Below, piece by piece: positions 8,824-18,851 of a stretch of DNA of 64,000 nt. The position numbers and the translations under genes are program-made. Source of the stretch: Bhargavaea ullalensis (lineage in GTDB: Bacteria; Bacillota; Bacilli; Bacillales_A; Planococcaceae). The notes beneath the pieces are model-generated. The model worked only from the letters and a program-made list of their open reading frames with translations. It had not been told where the DNA came from and ran no database searches. The first letter of the stretch is position 1. The number at the start of each line of letters is the position of its first letter. The DNA is taken from assembly GCF_040545425.1 (NCBI RefSeq), contig NZ_JBEPLW010000008.1. One strand, written 5' to 3'.

Positions 8824-8955
8824 TTGAGGAATGATAGAAGCTAAGCGAGAAAAATCATCTAGCAATGTGAAAGAGTGAAAAGTTCTTATTTAGAGAGTAG
8901 TATGTTGTATTATTTTAATGAGTAAAAGTAGACCTGAGAATAGGGGGGGGCTGGA

Positions 8956-11900
8956 ATGTCGGGAAAAATGTTAGATAACAAAAGGTCTGGCATTGTAGGA
9001 GATGCATTGAAACCATATTTTAAAAAAGATGCCAAGGTAGCGATCATGTCATCCTACTTTACGATATATGCGTTCGAGGCTTTAAAGAAGGAATTGATGA
9101 AGGTGGAAGAGGTACGGTTTTTATTTATCGATCCTACCTTTACTTCAGAAAAACATACAAAAGGTTCTACAGACATTGATAAGTCAGGTCGAGAGAAAAG
9201 GTTATCTGGTTCAGAACTCGAAATTAAGATGCGGAATGAACTTACACAGGTGAAAATCGCTAAAGAATGTGCTGACTGGATAAGTTCAAAAGTAAAGATG
9301 AAGTCTTTGACCTCACCATTAACACAGAATCGCCTGTTCCATATTGAAAACAAAGATGGTTCATCAGTGGCTATTCAAGGGAGCTCCGATTTTACCAGCA
9401 GCGGATTAGGCTATACATACTCGCCTAGTCTTCATATGAATTCACTAATGGATGAACCTCTATTAACAAAACAATATATCCAGTGGTTCAATGATGTGTG
9501 GAAGAACGATGCTATTGTTGAAGAGGTACAAGAGGAAGTTTTGGGAAGAATCGCAGCAATTTATGAAAATCATTCTCCAGAATTTCTTTACTATGTCACG
9601 CTATATAATATTTTCAGTGACTACCTGGAAGAATTCGATGAAGATGCGATTGTAAAATCAAAAACAGGCTTTAAAGACACAACGATATGGGATAAGCTTT
9701 ATAAATTCCAAAAAGATGGTGTACTCGGAGCTATTGATAAATTGGAAAAGCATAACGGTTGTATCATTGCAGATAGTGTAGGTTTGGGGAAGACATTCGA
9801 AGCCCTTGCAGTTATTAAGTATTACGAGTTGAGAAATGACAGAATACTAGTTTTGTGCCCAAAAAAATTAAGAGAAAACTGGCTGATTTACACTCAAAAT
9901 GATAAGAGAAATGTCCTCTCTACTGATCGCTTCAACTACGATGTGTTAAATCATACCGATTTGAACCGTACAGGCGGTTTGTCAGGGGATATTAATTTGT
10001 CTACTGTGAACTGGAGTAACTACGACTTAGTTGTTATTGATGAGTCACATAATTTCAGGAATAACCAGGCTAGAAATGACAGGGAAACTCGTTATTCGAG
10101 ATTGATGAACCAAATCATTAAAGCAGGTGTTAAGACAAAGGTCTTAATGCTATCAGCGACGCCAGTAAATAACAAAATGAATGATTTGAAAAACCAAGTT
10201 GCTTTTATTACGGAAGGTAATGATGAAGCACTGGAATCTGCAGGTATTGAAAGCATCGAACAAACATTAAGAAAAGCACAGCTTTCATTCAATAAATGGC
10301 TCAAGTTAGGTGATGAGGAGCGCAAGTCCGACACCCTACTTGAAATGTTAAACTTTGACTACTTCAAATTGCTTGATGCAGTTACTATTGCTCGTTCAAG
10401 AAAACATATTGAAAAATACTATAATATGTCGGAGATCGGGAAATTTCCAGAACGGTTGAAACCAAGAAATGTACATGCTGATATTGATGAGAGCAATGAG
10501 TTCCCTGAAATAAAGGAAGTCAATAAGTTAATTAACAGGCTGAATTTAAGTGCGTATTCTCCATTAAAATATGTAATGCCCGAAAAGCAAGAGGAATACA
10601 GCCTAAAATATGATATGAAGGTAAAGGGTGGTTCAGTATTTAAGCAGATTGACCGTGAACGAAGTCTTGTCCATTTAATGAGGGTTAACTTGCTTAAACG
10701 GATGGAAAGCTCTATACATTCATTTGGTATGACAGTAGCAGCTCTTTTGACAAAACTTGATGACCTGTTATTAAAGCTTGAAAACATCCACCAATACTCC
10801 AATGCCGATATTAATATTAATGAAATCGATATTGACGATGATGATGTTGAAAACATGCTGATTGGATCGAAAGTAAAAGTACTCCTTCAAGATATCGACC
10901 GCATTAAGTGGAAGCAAGATTTGCATGATGATAAGGAAAAACTTGAGCAGCTACTTATTGAATCAGCAAAAGTTCAAGCTCCACGTGATGCCAAGTTGAA
11001 TAAGCTTAAATCCATGATTGACCAAAAGCTCCTTCAACCCATTAATGGAGAAAATAAGAAAATCATCATTTTTACAGCTTTTGCAGACACAGCAAGTTAT
11101 TTGTATAAAGAGTTATCACAATGGGTGGCCAAAAAGCATGGTGTTAACTCGGCGCTTGTCACAGGTTCTGGAGGCAACCAGACTACATTAAAGGGTATCC
11201 AAAAAGATCTAAACTCCATTTTGACCAACTTTTCACCCGTATCGAAGGACAGAAATAAAATTGATTCAAAGATACGTGACGAAATCGACATATTGATTGC
11301 AACTGACTGCATTTCGGAAGGTCAGAACCTCCAAGACTGTGATTTTTTAATCAATTATGACATTCATTGGAACCCAGTCCGAATCATCCAACGGTTCGGT
11401 CGAATCGATCGTTTAGGCTCAAAGAATGATGTTATTCAACTGGTGAACTTCTGGCCGAATATGGATCTTGATGAATATATTAATTTAGAAGCACGTGTAA
11501 GCGGCAGAATGGTGCTCCTTGATATTTCAGCAACAGGTGAAGAGAACGTAATTGAATATGATGAAAAGAAGCAAATGAATGATTTGGAATATCGTAAAAA
11601 GCAATTGAAACAGCTACAAGAAGAAGTGGTTGATTTAGAGGATATCTCTGGCGGAATCTCTATCACTGACTTGACTCTGAACGACTTTAAAATGGATTTA
11701 CTTGATTATATGGAAGCCAATAAGAAGAAAATTGAGACTGCTCCCCTAGGATTACATGCAGTTACCTCGCTTCAGTTGGCTCCATCTTCTGATACTGAAC
11801 CAGGGGTGATATTCTGTATCAAACAACGAAATGCAGCAGCACAAGTAAAAGAAACAAGCGCACTGTATCCATATTATCTTGTGTATATGAATATGGATGG

Positions 11901-12198
11901 AGAGGTTAGACTAGGACATTTAAAGACAAAGCAGATACTGGATCTCTTCCGTAAAGTTGCGAATGGTCAAGCAAACGTGTTCAATAAGTTAATTCATCAG
12001 TTCAATCATGAAACAGAGGATTTGAAGGACATGTCTTCTTACAAGTATCTATTAGACAAGGCAGTCGAATTTGTTCTGGGTATTGTAGGAGAGCAAGGAA
12101 TGGAATCATTGTTTAGTCTTGGAAATTCTAGTCTTTTACAGGAAACAGCTGCAACTTCGGATGACTTTGAATTGATATCATTTTTAGTGATAAAGTAG
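8956..12198 (+). CDS. PLD-like plus SNF2-type helicase protein of a type III-like R-M cluster
   Basis: A 1080-residue protein. The N-terminal part (to about residue 190) resembles the phospholipase D-like module of helicase-linked nucleases and keeps GSSDFTSSGL near 142-151. The usual HxK before it reads HIE, so the HKD site looks degenerate. A superfamily 2 (SNF2/RapA-like) helicase follows: Walker A SVGLGKT at 274-280, DESH at 362-365, SAT at 400-402, and motif VI QRFGRIDRLGS near 812-822. The C-terminal 240 residues are unassigned. The gene is AT-rich, begins with ATG after a G-run ribosome site, and heads a four-gene run. It probably translocates on DNA in an anti-phage system. Confidence 0.85.
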   Translation: MSGKMLDNKRSGIVGDALKPYFKKDAKVAIMSSYFTIYAFEALKKELMKVEEVRFLFIDPTFTSEKHTKGSTDIDKSGREKRLSGSELEIKMRNELTQVKIAKECADWISSKVKMKSLTSPLTQNRLFHIENKDGSSVAIQGSSDFTSSGLGYTYSPSLHMNSLMDEPLLTKQYIQWFNDVWKNDAIVEEVQEEVLGRIAAIYENHSPEFLYYVTLYNIFSDYLEEFDEDAIVKSKTGFKDTTIWDKLYKFQKDGVLGAIDKLEKHNGCIIADSVGLGKTFEALAVIKYYELRNDRILVLCPKKLRENWLIYTQNDKRNVLSTDRFNYDVLNHTDLNRTGGLSGDINLSTVNWSNYDLVVIDESHNFRNNQARNDRETRYSRLMNQIIKAGVKTKVLMLSATPVNNKMNDLKNQVAFITEGNDEALESAGIESIEQTLRKAQLSFNKWLKLGDEERKSDTLLEMLNFDYFKLLDAVTIARSRKHIEKYYNMSEIGKFPERLKPRNVHADIDESNEFPEIKEVNKLINRLNLSAYSPLKYVMPEKQEEYSLKYDMKVKGGSVFKQIDRERSLVHLMRVNLLKRMESSIHSFGMTVAALLTKLDDLLLKLENIHQYSNADININEIDIDDDDVENMLIGSKVKVLLQDIDRIKWKQDLHDDKEKLEQLLIESAKVQAPRDAKLNKLKSMIDQKLLQPINGENKKIIIFTAFADTASYLYKELSQWVAKKHGVNSALVTGSGGNQTTLKGIQKDLNSILTNFSPVSKDRNKIDSKIRDEIDILIATDCISEGQNLQDCDFLINYDIHWNPVRIIQRFGRIDRLGSKNDVIQLVNFWPNMDLDEYINLEARVSGRMVLLDISATGEENVIEYDEKKQMNDLEYRKKQLKQLQEEVVDLEDISGGISITDLTLNDFKMDLLDYMEANKKKIETAPLGLHAVTSLQLAPSSDTEPGVIFCIKQRNAAAQVKETSALYPYYLVYMNMDGEVRLGHLKTKQILDLFRKVANGQANVFNKLIHQFNHETEDLKDMSSYKYLLDKAVEFVLGIVGEQGMESLFSLGNSSLLQETAATSDDFELISFLVIK

Positions 12199-12206
12199 GT
12201 GATGGA

Positions 12207-12971
12207 ATGAGGGAATGGTTGATTAATCGATTGCAGATACCTCAACGTGCTGTGCTAAACCGTAAGATTCCAAAGAAAGCATTTTTTACACAAGCGGACC
12301 TTTCCGCATCCGAGAAGGAAATGTTCATTTCCCGGATAGAGGGGATTTATCTATTAAGTGTTATGAATCAGCAGAGTATGAATATCCCAATCTTTCAAGA
12401 TGACGAATTCAATTATGCAGAAGTAGTATGGATATACGTTGAGCTTCGAACGGTCAAAAATATAAATAGGATTATTGGTGCTGTTCATAAGTCTATCCCT
12501 AATCCAGTCGTATTAATAATGAGTTCATCAGAGGGACATATTCTTCTGAGTACCAGTCACAAAAGGCTTAATAAAAATGACAAGACCAAAGTAGTAGTTG
12601 AACAACCTACCAGTACTGACTGGTTCAATCCTAATGAAGGTAGAACTGTTTACTCCAATTTACTGAATTCATTAGTCGTTTCAAACTTATCTTTTGAAAA
12701 CCTTTATAGCATTTACGAGGATATTCAACAATGGATAAAATGTGAAGAAGTGATTCGGTTAGTAGGAAAAATACCTACCAGTAAAGACAAGCGAGAAGAA
12801 GTGATCAACACTCTAAATAATGTTCAGAAAAATTTTAAGGATGTCGAACAATTGCAGCTTGAGCAGAAAGGCCAAGTTGATTTTGGTGAAAAGATGGAAT
12901 TGCATATGAAGATAAAGCGGCAAGAACAGCAAATAAATCTTCATTTACAACAAATAAGGGAGTTGTGTTAA
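12207..12971 (+). CDS. DUF4391 family protein of the R-M cluster
   Basis: A 254-residue protein matching my memory of DUF4391, a family found between helicase and methyltransferase genes in defence clusters. There is no enzymatic motif I can name. It starts MREWLINRLQIP, has a mixed alpha/beta N-terminal half, and ends in a charged, probably coiled-coil helix (about residues 195-254, rich in Gln, Glu and Lys). It lies eight bases after the helicase gene, and its stop directly abuts the TTG start of the methyltransferase, so co-translation with both is expected. A structural or DNA-recognition subunit is possible but unproven. Confidence 0.75.
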   Translation: MREWLINRLQIPQRAVLNRKIPKKAFFTQADLSASEKEMFISRIEGIYLLSVMNQQSMNIPIFQDDEFNYAEVVWIYVELRTVKNINRIIGAVHKSIPNPVVLIMSSSEGHILLSTSHKRLNKNDKTKVVVEQPTSTDWFNPNEGRTVYSNLLNSLVVSNLSFENLYSIYEDIQQWIKCEEVIRLVGKIPTSKDKREEVINTLNNVQKNFKDVEQLQLEQKGQVDFGEKMELHMKIKRQEQQINLHLQQIRELC

Positions 12972-14972
12972 TTGCAGAAGCTAGAAGGCCAAACTTTCAA
13001 TGTAGTGCAGGATAATATAGAAAAGTTAAAAGGACTATTTCCAGAAGTATTCACGGAGAACAAGATTGATATAGATAAATTGCGTCTTGCTCTTGGTGAA
13101 AATGTAGAAAAGGAAAGAGAACGGTATGAATTTACCTGGAATGGTAAAACAGAAGCGATTCAACTTGCTCAAAAACAGACAACAGGAACTCTGCGTCCAT
13201 GTAAAGAAGAAAGTGTAAATTGGGATACTACTCAGAATCTATATTTTGAAGGAGATAATTTGGAAGTACTTCGAATCCTTCAAAATTCATATCGTAACAA
13301 GGTAAAAATGATCTATATTGACCCGCCATATAACACGGGCAAGGACTTTGTTTATAAAGATGATTTCTTTGATAATGTTAAGAGTTACAAAGAGCGTATG
13401 GATGAAAATTACAAGTCCAATGCTGATACCAATGGTCGTTATCATACAGATTGGTTAAATATGATATACCCTAGAATGAAAATGGCAAAAAATCTACTAA
13501 AAGATGATGGAATTCTAGTGGTGCATATTGATGAAAACGAAGTAAATAATTTAACCCATATATTGAACGAAATATTTGGCGAAGAGAACTATCTGGGATC
13601 TATTGTTTGGGATAAGTTAAATCCTAAAGGTGACTCTACAGCCGTTGCTATCCAGCATGAGTCCATTCTCTGCTATTCCAAAAATAAATCAGAATTTGTA
13701 CAAAGTGGCGGAATAAAAAGAAAAAAACCTAATGCCCTCAAAATGCTAAAGAAAGCAGATGAATTATTTCGCAAATTGGGAAGTGAATATGTACCAGATG
13801 AATTAACAAAGTTATCAAGAAAATATGATATTCCTACAAGTATTCTCTCGCAATATAAAACAGAGTATAACCTAGAGAATATTAATTCCGAGTTTTTGAA
13901 TTGGCTAAAAAAACAAGAAAATTTATCTGGGGGAGAGGCAGCCTATTCAAAAATAGATGAATATGGACAAGTGTTTCAGCCAGTATCTATGGCATGGCCA
14001 AATAATAAAAAAGCTCCAGATGATTATTTCATCCCCCTTATTCACCCAATTACTCGAAAAGAATGTCCTGTACCTGAAAAAGGATGGAGAAATCCAAGTC
14101 AGACTATGAAGAAGTTATTAGAAAATAAAGAGATAATATTTGGTGCAGATGAAACTACTCAACCGAGAAGGAAGTACTTACTAAAGAATAATTTACTTGA
14201 AAATGTTCCTTCTGTAATTTCATATGGTGCAAGTGATGATAACTTCTTTAAAAAAATTGGTCTATCTTTTGATAATCCAAAGCCATATAAGCTCGCTATG
14301 CAATTAATATCATCTGTTACGAAAGATGATGACATAGTATTAGATTTCTTTTCGGGTTCAGCTACTACTGCACATGCTGTAATGGCATTAAACGCTGAGG
14401 AAGGTTCAAATCGTAAATTTTTCTTGGTTCAATTGCCAGAACCTATAAATGATAAAACATATGCATTTAAAGAAGGATTTAGAAATATCTGTGAGCTTGG
14501 AAGAGAAAGAATTAAGCGTTCTGCAAAAGAGATTAGTAATCAATTAACGACTAGGGATAACATAGGGGTGGATTTAGGGTTCAAAACCTTTAAGTTGGAT
14601 GAAACAAATCTAAAGGTTTGGGATGAAGAATCACTTAGTATTGAAAAAAACTTATTAGACTTAGTCGAACCATTAAAAGAGGGACGTACTCAAGAAGATG
14701 TTGTTTATGAGATATTACTTAAATATGGTATCGATTTAACAGTCCCAATTGAAGAAAAGATTATTGCTGGGAAGACCGTTTTTTCTGTTGGCTTGGGGTA
14801 CCTTCTTATTTGTCTAGAACGTGAGTTAACGTTAGTACACATAGAAGAAATGGCAAAACAACAACCTGCACGTATTGTTTTTTATGATGAAGGGTTTAAG
14901 GACGATGCTGTTCGTACAAATGCGCAGCAAATTCTTAAGCGTTATGGTGTAGATGATATTCGAGTGATATAG
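12972..14972 (+). CDS. Type III-like DNA methyltransferase (Mod), beta class
   Basis: A 666-residue adenine (or N4-cytosine) methyltransferase. DPPYNTG at 117-123 (catalytic motif IV) precedes the SAM-binding motif I DFFSGSATT at 458-466, the order that defines the beta class used by type III Mod subunits. About 330 residues between them would include the target-recognition region. The TTG start is supported by an AAGGGAG site nine bases upstream and by exact abutment to the DUF4391 stop. It should methylate the host recognition site and guide the Res subunit encoded next. Confidence 0.9.
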   Translation: MQKLEGQTFNVVQDNIEKLKGLFPEVFTENKIDIDKLRLALGENVEKERERYEFTWNGKTEAIQLAQKQTTGTLRPCKEESVNWDTTQNLYFEGDNLEVLRILQNSYRNKVKMIYIDPPYNTGKDFVYKDDFFDNVKSYKERMDENYKSNADTNGRYHTDWLNMIYPRMKMAKNLLKDDGILVVHIDENEVNNLTHILNEIFGEENYLGSIVWDKLNPKGDSTAVAIQHESILCYSKNKSEFVQSGGIKRKKPNALKMLKKADELFRKLGSEYVPDELTKLSRKYDIPTSILSQYKTEYNLENINSEFLNWLKKQENLSGGEAAYSKIDEYGQVFQPVSMAWPNNKKAPDDYFIPLIHPITRKECPVPEKGWRNPSQTMKKLLENKEIIFGADETTQPRRKYLLKNNLLENVPSVISYGASDDNFFKKIGLSFDNPKPYKLAMQLISSVTKDDDIVLDFFSGSATTAHAVMALNAEEGSNRKFFLVQLPEPINDKTYAFKEGFRNICELGRERIKRSAKEISNQLTTRDNIGVDLGFKTFKLDETNLKVWDEESLSIEKNLLDLVEPLKEGRTQEDVVYEILLKYGIDLTVPIEEKIIAGKTVFSVGLGYLLICLERELTLVHIEEMAKQQPARIVFYDEGFKDDAVRTNAQQILKRYGVDDIRVI

Positions 14973-14985
14973 GAGGAATGGTAAT

Positions 14986-17973
14986 ATGAAAATTAAGTTT
15001 GATGAACAACAATATCAGCTTGATGCCATTCATTCCATCACTGATATTTTTGAAGGCCAAACAGTAAAAGTATCAAACTTCACAGTAAGCATGGGTGATA
15101 TTGTTGGGCAAGAAATAACAGAGCTTGGAATCGGAAACAAGCTGGAGCTATCTGAAACAGAAGTTCTTGAAAATGTGCAAAAGGTGCAGCTTAGAAATCA
15201 TTTGAAAAAGAGTAAAAGTATTCAGGACTGGAACTTCACGGTAGAAATGGAAACAGGTACTGGAAAAACCTACGTTTATACAAGAAGTATTTTTGAATTG
15301 AATAAGCTATATGGTTTTTCCAAATTCATCATAGTTGTGCCTAGTGTTGCCATTCGTGAAGGGGTATTTAAATCGTTTCAAATGACCGAGGAGCATTTTG
15401 CAAAAGAGTATCCAGGTCAGCATTGTCACTACTTCAAATATGATTCTTCGAAACTAGAACAGGTTCGTGAATATGCAACGAGCACCACTATTGAAGTGAT
15501 GATTATTAATATTGACGCTTTTAAGAAAAGCTTTGATGATCCAGAAAAGGAGAATAAGGCTAACCTTATTCACCGTGAAAGAGACACTATGAATGGAAAA
15601 AAACCTATCCAATTTATCCAAGAAACAAACCCTATCGTCATAATTGATGAGCCACAAAGTGTTGATAATACGGATAAAGCAAAGGAAGCTATTGCTTCAT
15701 TGAACCCACTTTGTAAATTGCGATATTCTGCAACCCATAGGGACACGTACAATCTAATGTACAAGCTAGATCCTGTGGATGCTTATGAACAGAAGCTTGT
15801 TAAAAAAATTGAAGTACTCTCTGTCAATTCCGATGACGATTATAACGATCCATACATCAAGCTGGTGAGTGTCTCCAATAAAAACGGATATAAAGCCACT
15901 GTTGAAATAGATGAAAAAAAGAAAAATGGTACTGTCACCAGAGTTAAAAAAGAAATAAACCCCAATAATAAGAACAACTTATATCTGTTATCTGGTGAGC
16001 GGGAACTCTACCGTGGTTATATTGTAGAAGGTATCGACTGCTATCCTGGAAATGAAACGGTTGAATTTGTAAACGGGAAGGTACTGAGATTAGGAGAATC
16101 CATTGGCGGTATTGATGATGACTTACTCAAGAGATACCAAATAAGAGAAGCGATCCGCACTCATTTAGATAAGGAAAAAAGGCTTGTCCACCAAGGAATC
16201 AAAGTACTTACCCTTTTCTTTATAGACAAAGTAGAAAACTATCGAGTTTATCCAAAAGGGCAACCTTGGCAAAAAGGAAAGTATGCCGAAATTTTTGAAG
16301 AAGAGTATGCTTCCCTTATCAAGTTACCTAAATATCGGTCGCTCTTTGAAGAAGACCAGTATATCTCGAATCAGAGCGCTGATGAAGTTCATGATGGATA
16401 TTTTTCACAAGATAAGAGTGGAAACTTTAAGGATAGTAAACTTGCGAAAGATGGCAGCCTCCGTTCGAATAAAGATGATGAATCAGCATTTGAACTCATC
16501 ATGAAAGAAAAAGAAAGATTACTAAGTTTTGAAACACCGTTAAGGTTTATCTTCTCCCACTCTGCCCTCAAAGAAGGGTGGGATAACCCAAACGTCTTCC
16601 AAATATGCACTTTAGTTGAAACCAAGGATCCTTTCACTAAACGGCAAAAAATTGGTCGTGGATTGCGCTTAGCTGTGAATCAGGATGGACAAAGACAATA
16701 TGATGAAAATATTAATGTCCTCACAGTAATCGCAAATGAATCGTACCAACAATTTGCTGAGTCACTTCAGAAGGAAATGGAAGATGAGACAGGTGTTAAG
16801 TTTGGATATCTTGAAGAACAATCCTTCTCTACAATTACTCTGACAGATGAGGTCACTGGTGAGTCCAAGGAAATAGGCTATGAATATTCTGCCAAAGTGT
16901 ATACCTTCCTTGTTAAAGAGAAATTTATTGATAAAAAAGGAAAGGTTGAAAACAAGTTGAAGGAAGCAATTGCAGATGAAACTTTCGATGTTTCCGATGA
17001 ATTCAAGGAAATAAAGCAGGATATTGAAAGGGTCATAAGAAATTCCATTAAGAAGCTGCCGATCTTCAATAAGAAAGACGAAGTGGATATTAAGCTGAAT
17101 AAAGAAGTTCTCCTAAGCGACGAGTTTAATCAACTATGGAACCAGATAAAATACAAGACGACTTATTCGGTAGATTTGGACTCCGATACACTTAAGAGCC
17201 GATGTATAGATGCAATACAAAAGCTGGATGCATTTAAGGCTAGGAAAATCAAACGGGAAAATGCCCTATTGAAAGTGGACCAATCGGGTGTGTCTGGAAA
17301 AGGGCAGACAATGCGTGTATATGAAGCGCTGGAAGAGAAACGACGTCTTCCAGACATTTTGCGTTTTTTACAGGAACAGACCAACCTTAAAAGACGTACA
17401 CTTGTTGATATCTTAATTGGCTCCAAACGCTTGAAAGACTTTGAGAAGAATCCACAAGCATTTATGGAAGCTGTGATGAAAATAATTAACAGAGAAAAGA
17501 AGAAGTTAATTGTGGATGGCATTAAATATGAGCGTATAGGTGAGCATGCGTTTTATCAGCAATCTTTATTCGAGCATCAAGAGCTTGTCGGTTATATGAA
17601 GGCTAATGCAGTTGAAGTGTCAAATGATAAATCAGTCTATAACTATATTCGCTATGATTCCAATGTGGAGAGAGCATTTGCAGAAAAGCTTAACAATGAT
17701 GAGGACGTTAAGTTATTTGTTAAGCTCCCTTCATCATTCGTAATAGATACACCACTGGGCGATTATAACCCTGACTGGGCAGTATTGGTTGATAAAGAGG
17801 GAGTGAGAACCCTATTCTTCGTTGTTGAAACAAAGGGGAGCACTGACCAGGAGGACCTTCGATTGAAAGAAGATGGGAAGATCACATGTGGTCGGAAGCA
17901 CTTTGCTGCATTGGAGAACGGGGTCACATACAAGCTCGCTAACAGCTATGAAAAATTCAAAATGGGAATATAG
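14986..17973 (+). CDS. Type III restriction enzyme Res subunit (DEAD/DEAH helicase-nuclease)
   Basis: A 995-residue Res-like protein. Walker A ETGTGKT is at 89-95, the DEAD-box equivalent DEPQ at 221-224, SAT near 248, and an arginine-finger region KIGRGLRL around residue 560. The C-terminus holds a PD-(D/E)xK nuclease: NPDW near 928-931 and ETKG near 948-951. This is the normal type III Res arrangement and length. A good AGGAGG site precedes the ATG. It should cut unmethylated DNA after ATP-dependent sliding. AT-rich like its three upstream partners, it ends the island; GC content rises again right after it. Confidence 0.9.
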   Translation: MKIKFDEQQYQLDAIHSITDIFEGQTVKVSNFTVSMGDIVGQEITELGIGNKLELSETEVLENVQKVQLRNHLKKSKSIQDWNFTVEMETGTGKTYVYTRSIFELNKLYGFSKFIIVVPSVAIREGVFKSFQMTEEHFAKEYPGQHCHYFKYDSSKLEQVREYATSTTIEVMIINIDAFKKSFDDPEKENKANLIHRERDTMNGKKPIQFIQETNPIVIIDEPQSVDNTDKAKEAIASLNPLCKLRYSATHRDTYNLMYKLDPVDAYEQKLVKKIEVLSVNSDDDYNDPYIKLVSVSNKNGYKATVEIDEKKKNGTVTRVKKEINPNNKNNLYLLSGERELYRGYIVEGIDCYPGNETVEFVNGKVLRLGESIGGIDDDLLKRYQIREAIRTHLDKEKRLVHQGIKVLTLFFIDKVENYRVYPKGQPWQKGKYAEIFEEEYASLIKLPKYRSLFEEDQYISNQSADEVHDGYFSQDKSGNFKDSKLAKDGSLRSNKDDESAFELIMKEKERLLSFETPLRFIFSHSALKEGWDNPNVFQICTLVETKDPFTKRQKIGRGLRLAVNQDGQRQYDENINVLTVIANESYQQFAESLQKEMEDETGVKFGYLEEQSFSTITLTDEVTGESKEIGYEYSAKVYTFLVKEKFIDKKGKVENKLKEAIADETFDVSDEFKEIKQDIERVIRNSIKKLPIFNKKDEVDIKLNKEVLLSDEFNQLWNQIKYKTTYSVDLDSDTLKSRCIDAIQKLDAFKARKIKRENALLKVDQSGVSGKGQTMRVYEALEEKRRLPDILRFLQEQTNLKRRTLVDILIGSKRLKDFEKNPQAFMEAVMKIINREKKKLIVDGIKYERIGEHAFYQQSLFEHQELVGYMKANAVEVSNDKSVYNYIRYDSNVERAFAEKLNNDEDVKLFVKLPSSFVIDTPLGDYNPDWAVLVDKEGVRTLFFVVETKGSTDQEDLRLKEDGKITCGRKHFAALENGVTYKLANSYEKFKMGI

Positions 17974-17976
17974 AGC

Positions 17977-18045
17977 GAATTCTACCCTTGCATTACCCGT
18001 GACCACTTCCTAAAGTTCATGAGCGACTTTCCGTTTGCCGCCTAA
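17977..18045 (+). pseudogene. Possible 3' remnant of a gene cut by the island insertion
   Basis: Directly after the Res stop, a frame with no start reads 22 codons to TAA (begins EFYPCITRDHF, ends FPFAA). It stops 15 bases before the next ATG. It looks like the tail of a gene whose front was lost when the AT-rich island entered. The parent family is not recognised, and chance cannot be excluded at this length. Confidence 0.3.
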
Positions 18046-18060
18046 TTGAAGGAGATTTAT

Positions 18061-18252
18061 ATGAGTAATTGGAGTACCTGCTTTTCGACAAGCCGACTCA
18101 TTGTGAAAGACAATGAACTTCCGCGTGAGCTTCAGGAAATCAAAGAAAAGACCGGTTCTTATCCCGACCTGGACGACATCGACTATGACTACATGATCGA
18201 TAAGCTGAAGAAACTGAAGAACGGGTCAGAAGGTGGGTCTCCTGAAGCCTAA
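18061..18252 (+). CDS. Small hypothetical protein, 63 aa
   Basis: An unrecognised acidic protein. The ATG follows AAGGAG at good spacing; the longer in-frame TTG at 18046 would overlap that site. The C-terminal half is rich in Asp, Tyr and Lys and should be helical (DDIDYDYMIDKLKKLK). No membrane segment or signal is seen. It lies close behind the possible gene remnant and may have been the second gene of that former operon. Confidence 0.55.
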   Translation: MSNWSTCFSTSRLIVKDNELPRELQEIKEKTGSYPDLDDIDYDYMIDKLKKLKNGSEGGSPEA

Positions 18253-18851
18253 TCTTCGTTAAAGAAAAAGGCCCATCGTCCAGCTGTTGTAGAAAACACC
18301 GTTAATTTGATTGTCAATTACGGATTGGAGCGGGTACCACCATCCGATCCGCCATCCATACGGACCGCAGTTTGCGTACTACGGGTATGGTTATTTTTGA
18401 ACAGCCGCACAACGGACCCGAAAAAGCACACCCGCACCCCAGGTTCGGACACTTGAAAAAAGTCCGGATTTGGGGTTTTTTCGTTTCGGCCGACTCCGTT
18501 ATACTTAACGGGTGCTACAAGCCATTAATCTGGATTTATTGAAACTGGGGTTAGACGAAGAAAATATCGTTTGGGATCATTTACGATCTTTGTCTGGCCG
18601 TATTGGTTGTCCTTTCTCACTTCTGGATTTGCCGAAGGAGGAGGGGATGCTGTTTGACCGGGTGATCTAGGGCATGTTTGCTATTTTGTGCTGGAAAACG
18701 AGGGGGTTTGAAAATTCTACTTAGAGGAGAAGAGAGTTTATTTAACATAGGATGATCTTAATATATACCTAAGAAGTGTTTTTTCGAGAGGATTAGTTCA
18801 ACACCAAATCAAGCACTATGAATTAACGTCCCGTTTGAGGAGAATATCAAA
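18253..18851. other. Gene-poor interval with terminator and weak ORF fragments
   Basis: No convincing gene. The frame of the 63-aa gene stays open after its stop for about 35 codons. A shifted frame ends in a Gly/Tyr/His-rich stretch stopping near 18400, which could be a decayed tail. A terminator sits at 18436-18481. A 52-codon GTG-started frame at 18512-18670 has no clear ribosome site and is not called. The last 150 bases are AT-rich and likely hold the promoter of the nuclease lipoprotein. Confidence 0.4.
18436..18481 (+). terminator. Long terminator hairpin, repeated at the right end of the window
   Basis: A 15-bp stem starting ACCCCAGG and closing TTTGGGGT, with loop ACTTGAAAAAA and a T6 tail. 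The same design (CGGACACTT, A-run, AGTCCGG) recurs at 63914-63961 with matching changes in both arms. Confidence 0.75.

Noticed and set aside
18253..18402. Decayed protein-coding tail rich in Gly, Tyr and His
   Set aside because: Needs a frameshift and covers only about 20 codons after it; too weak to call a pseudogene.
18512..18670. 52-codon GTG-started frame in the gene-poor interval
   Set aside because: No ribosome site at a sensible distance and no recognisable family; left as part of the intergenic note.
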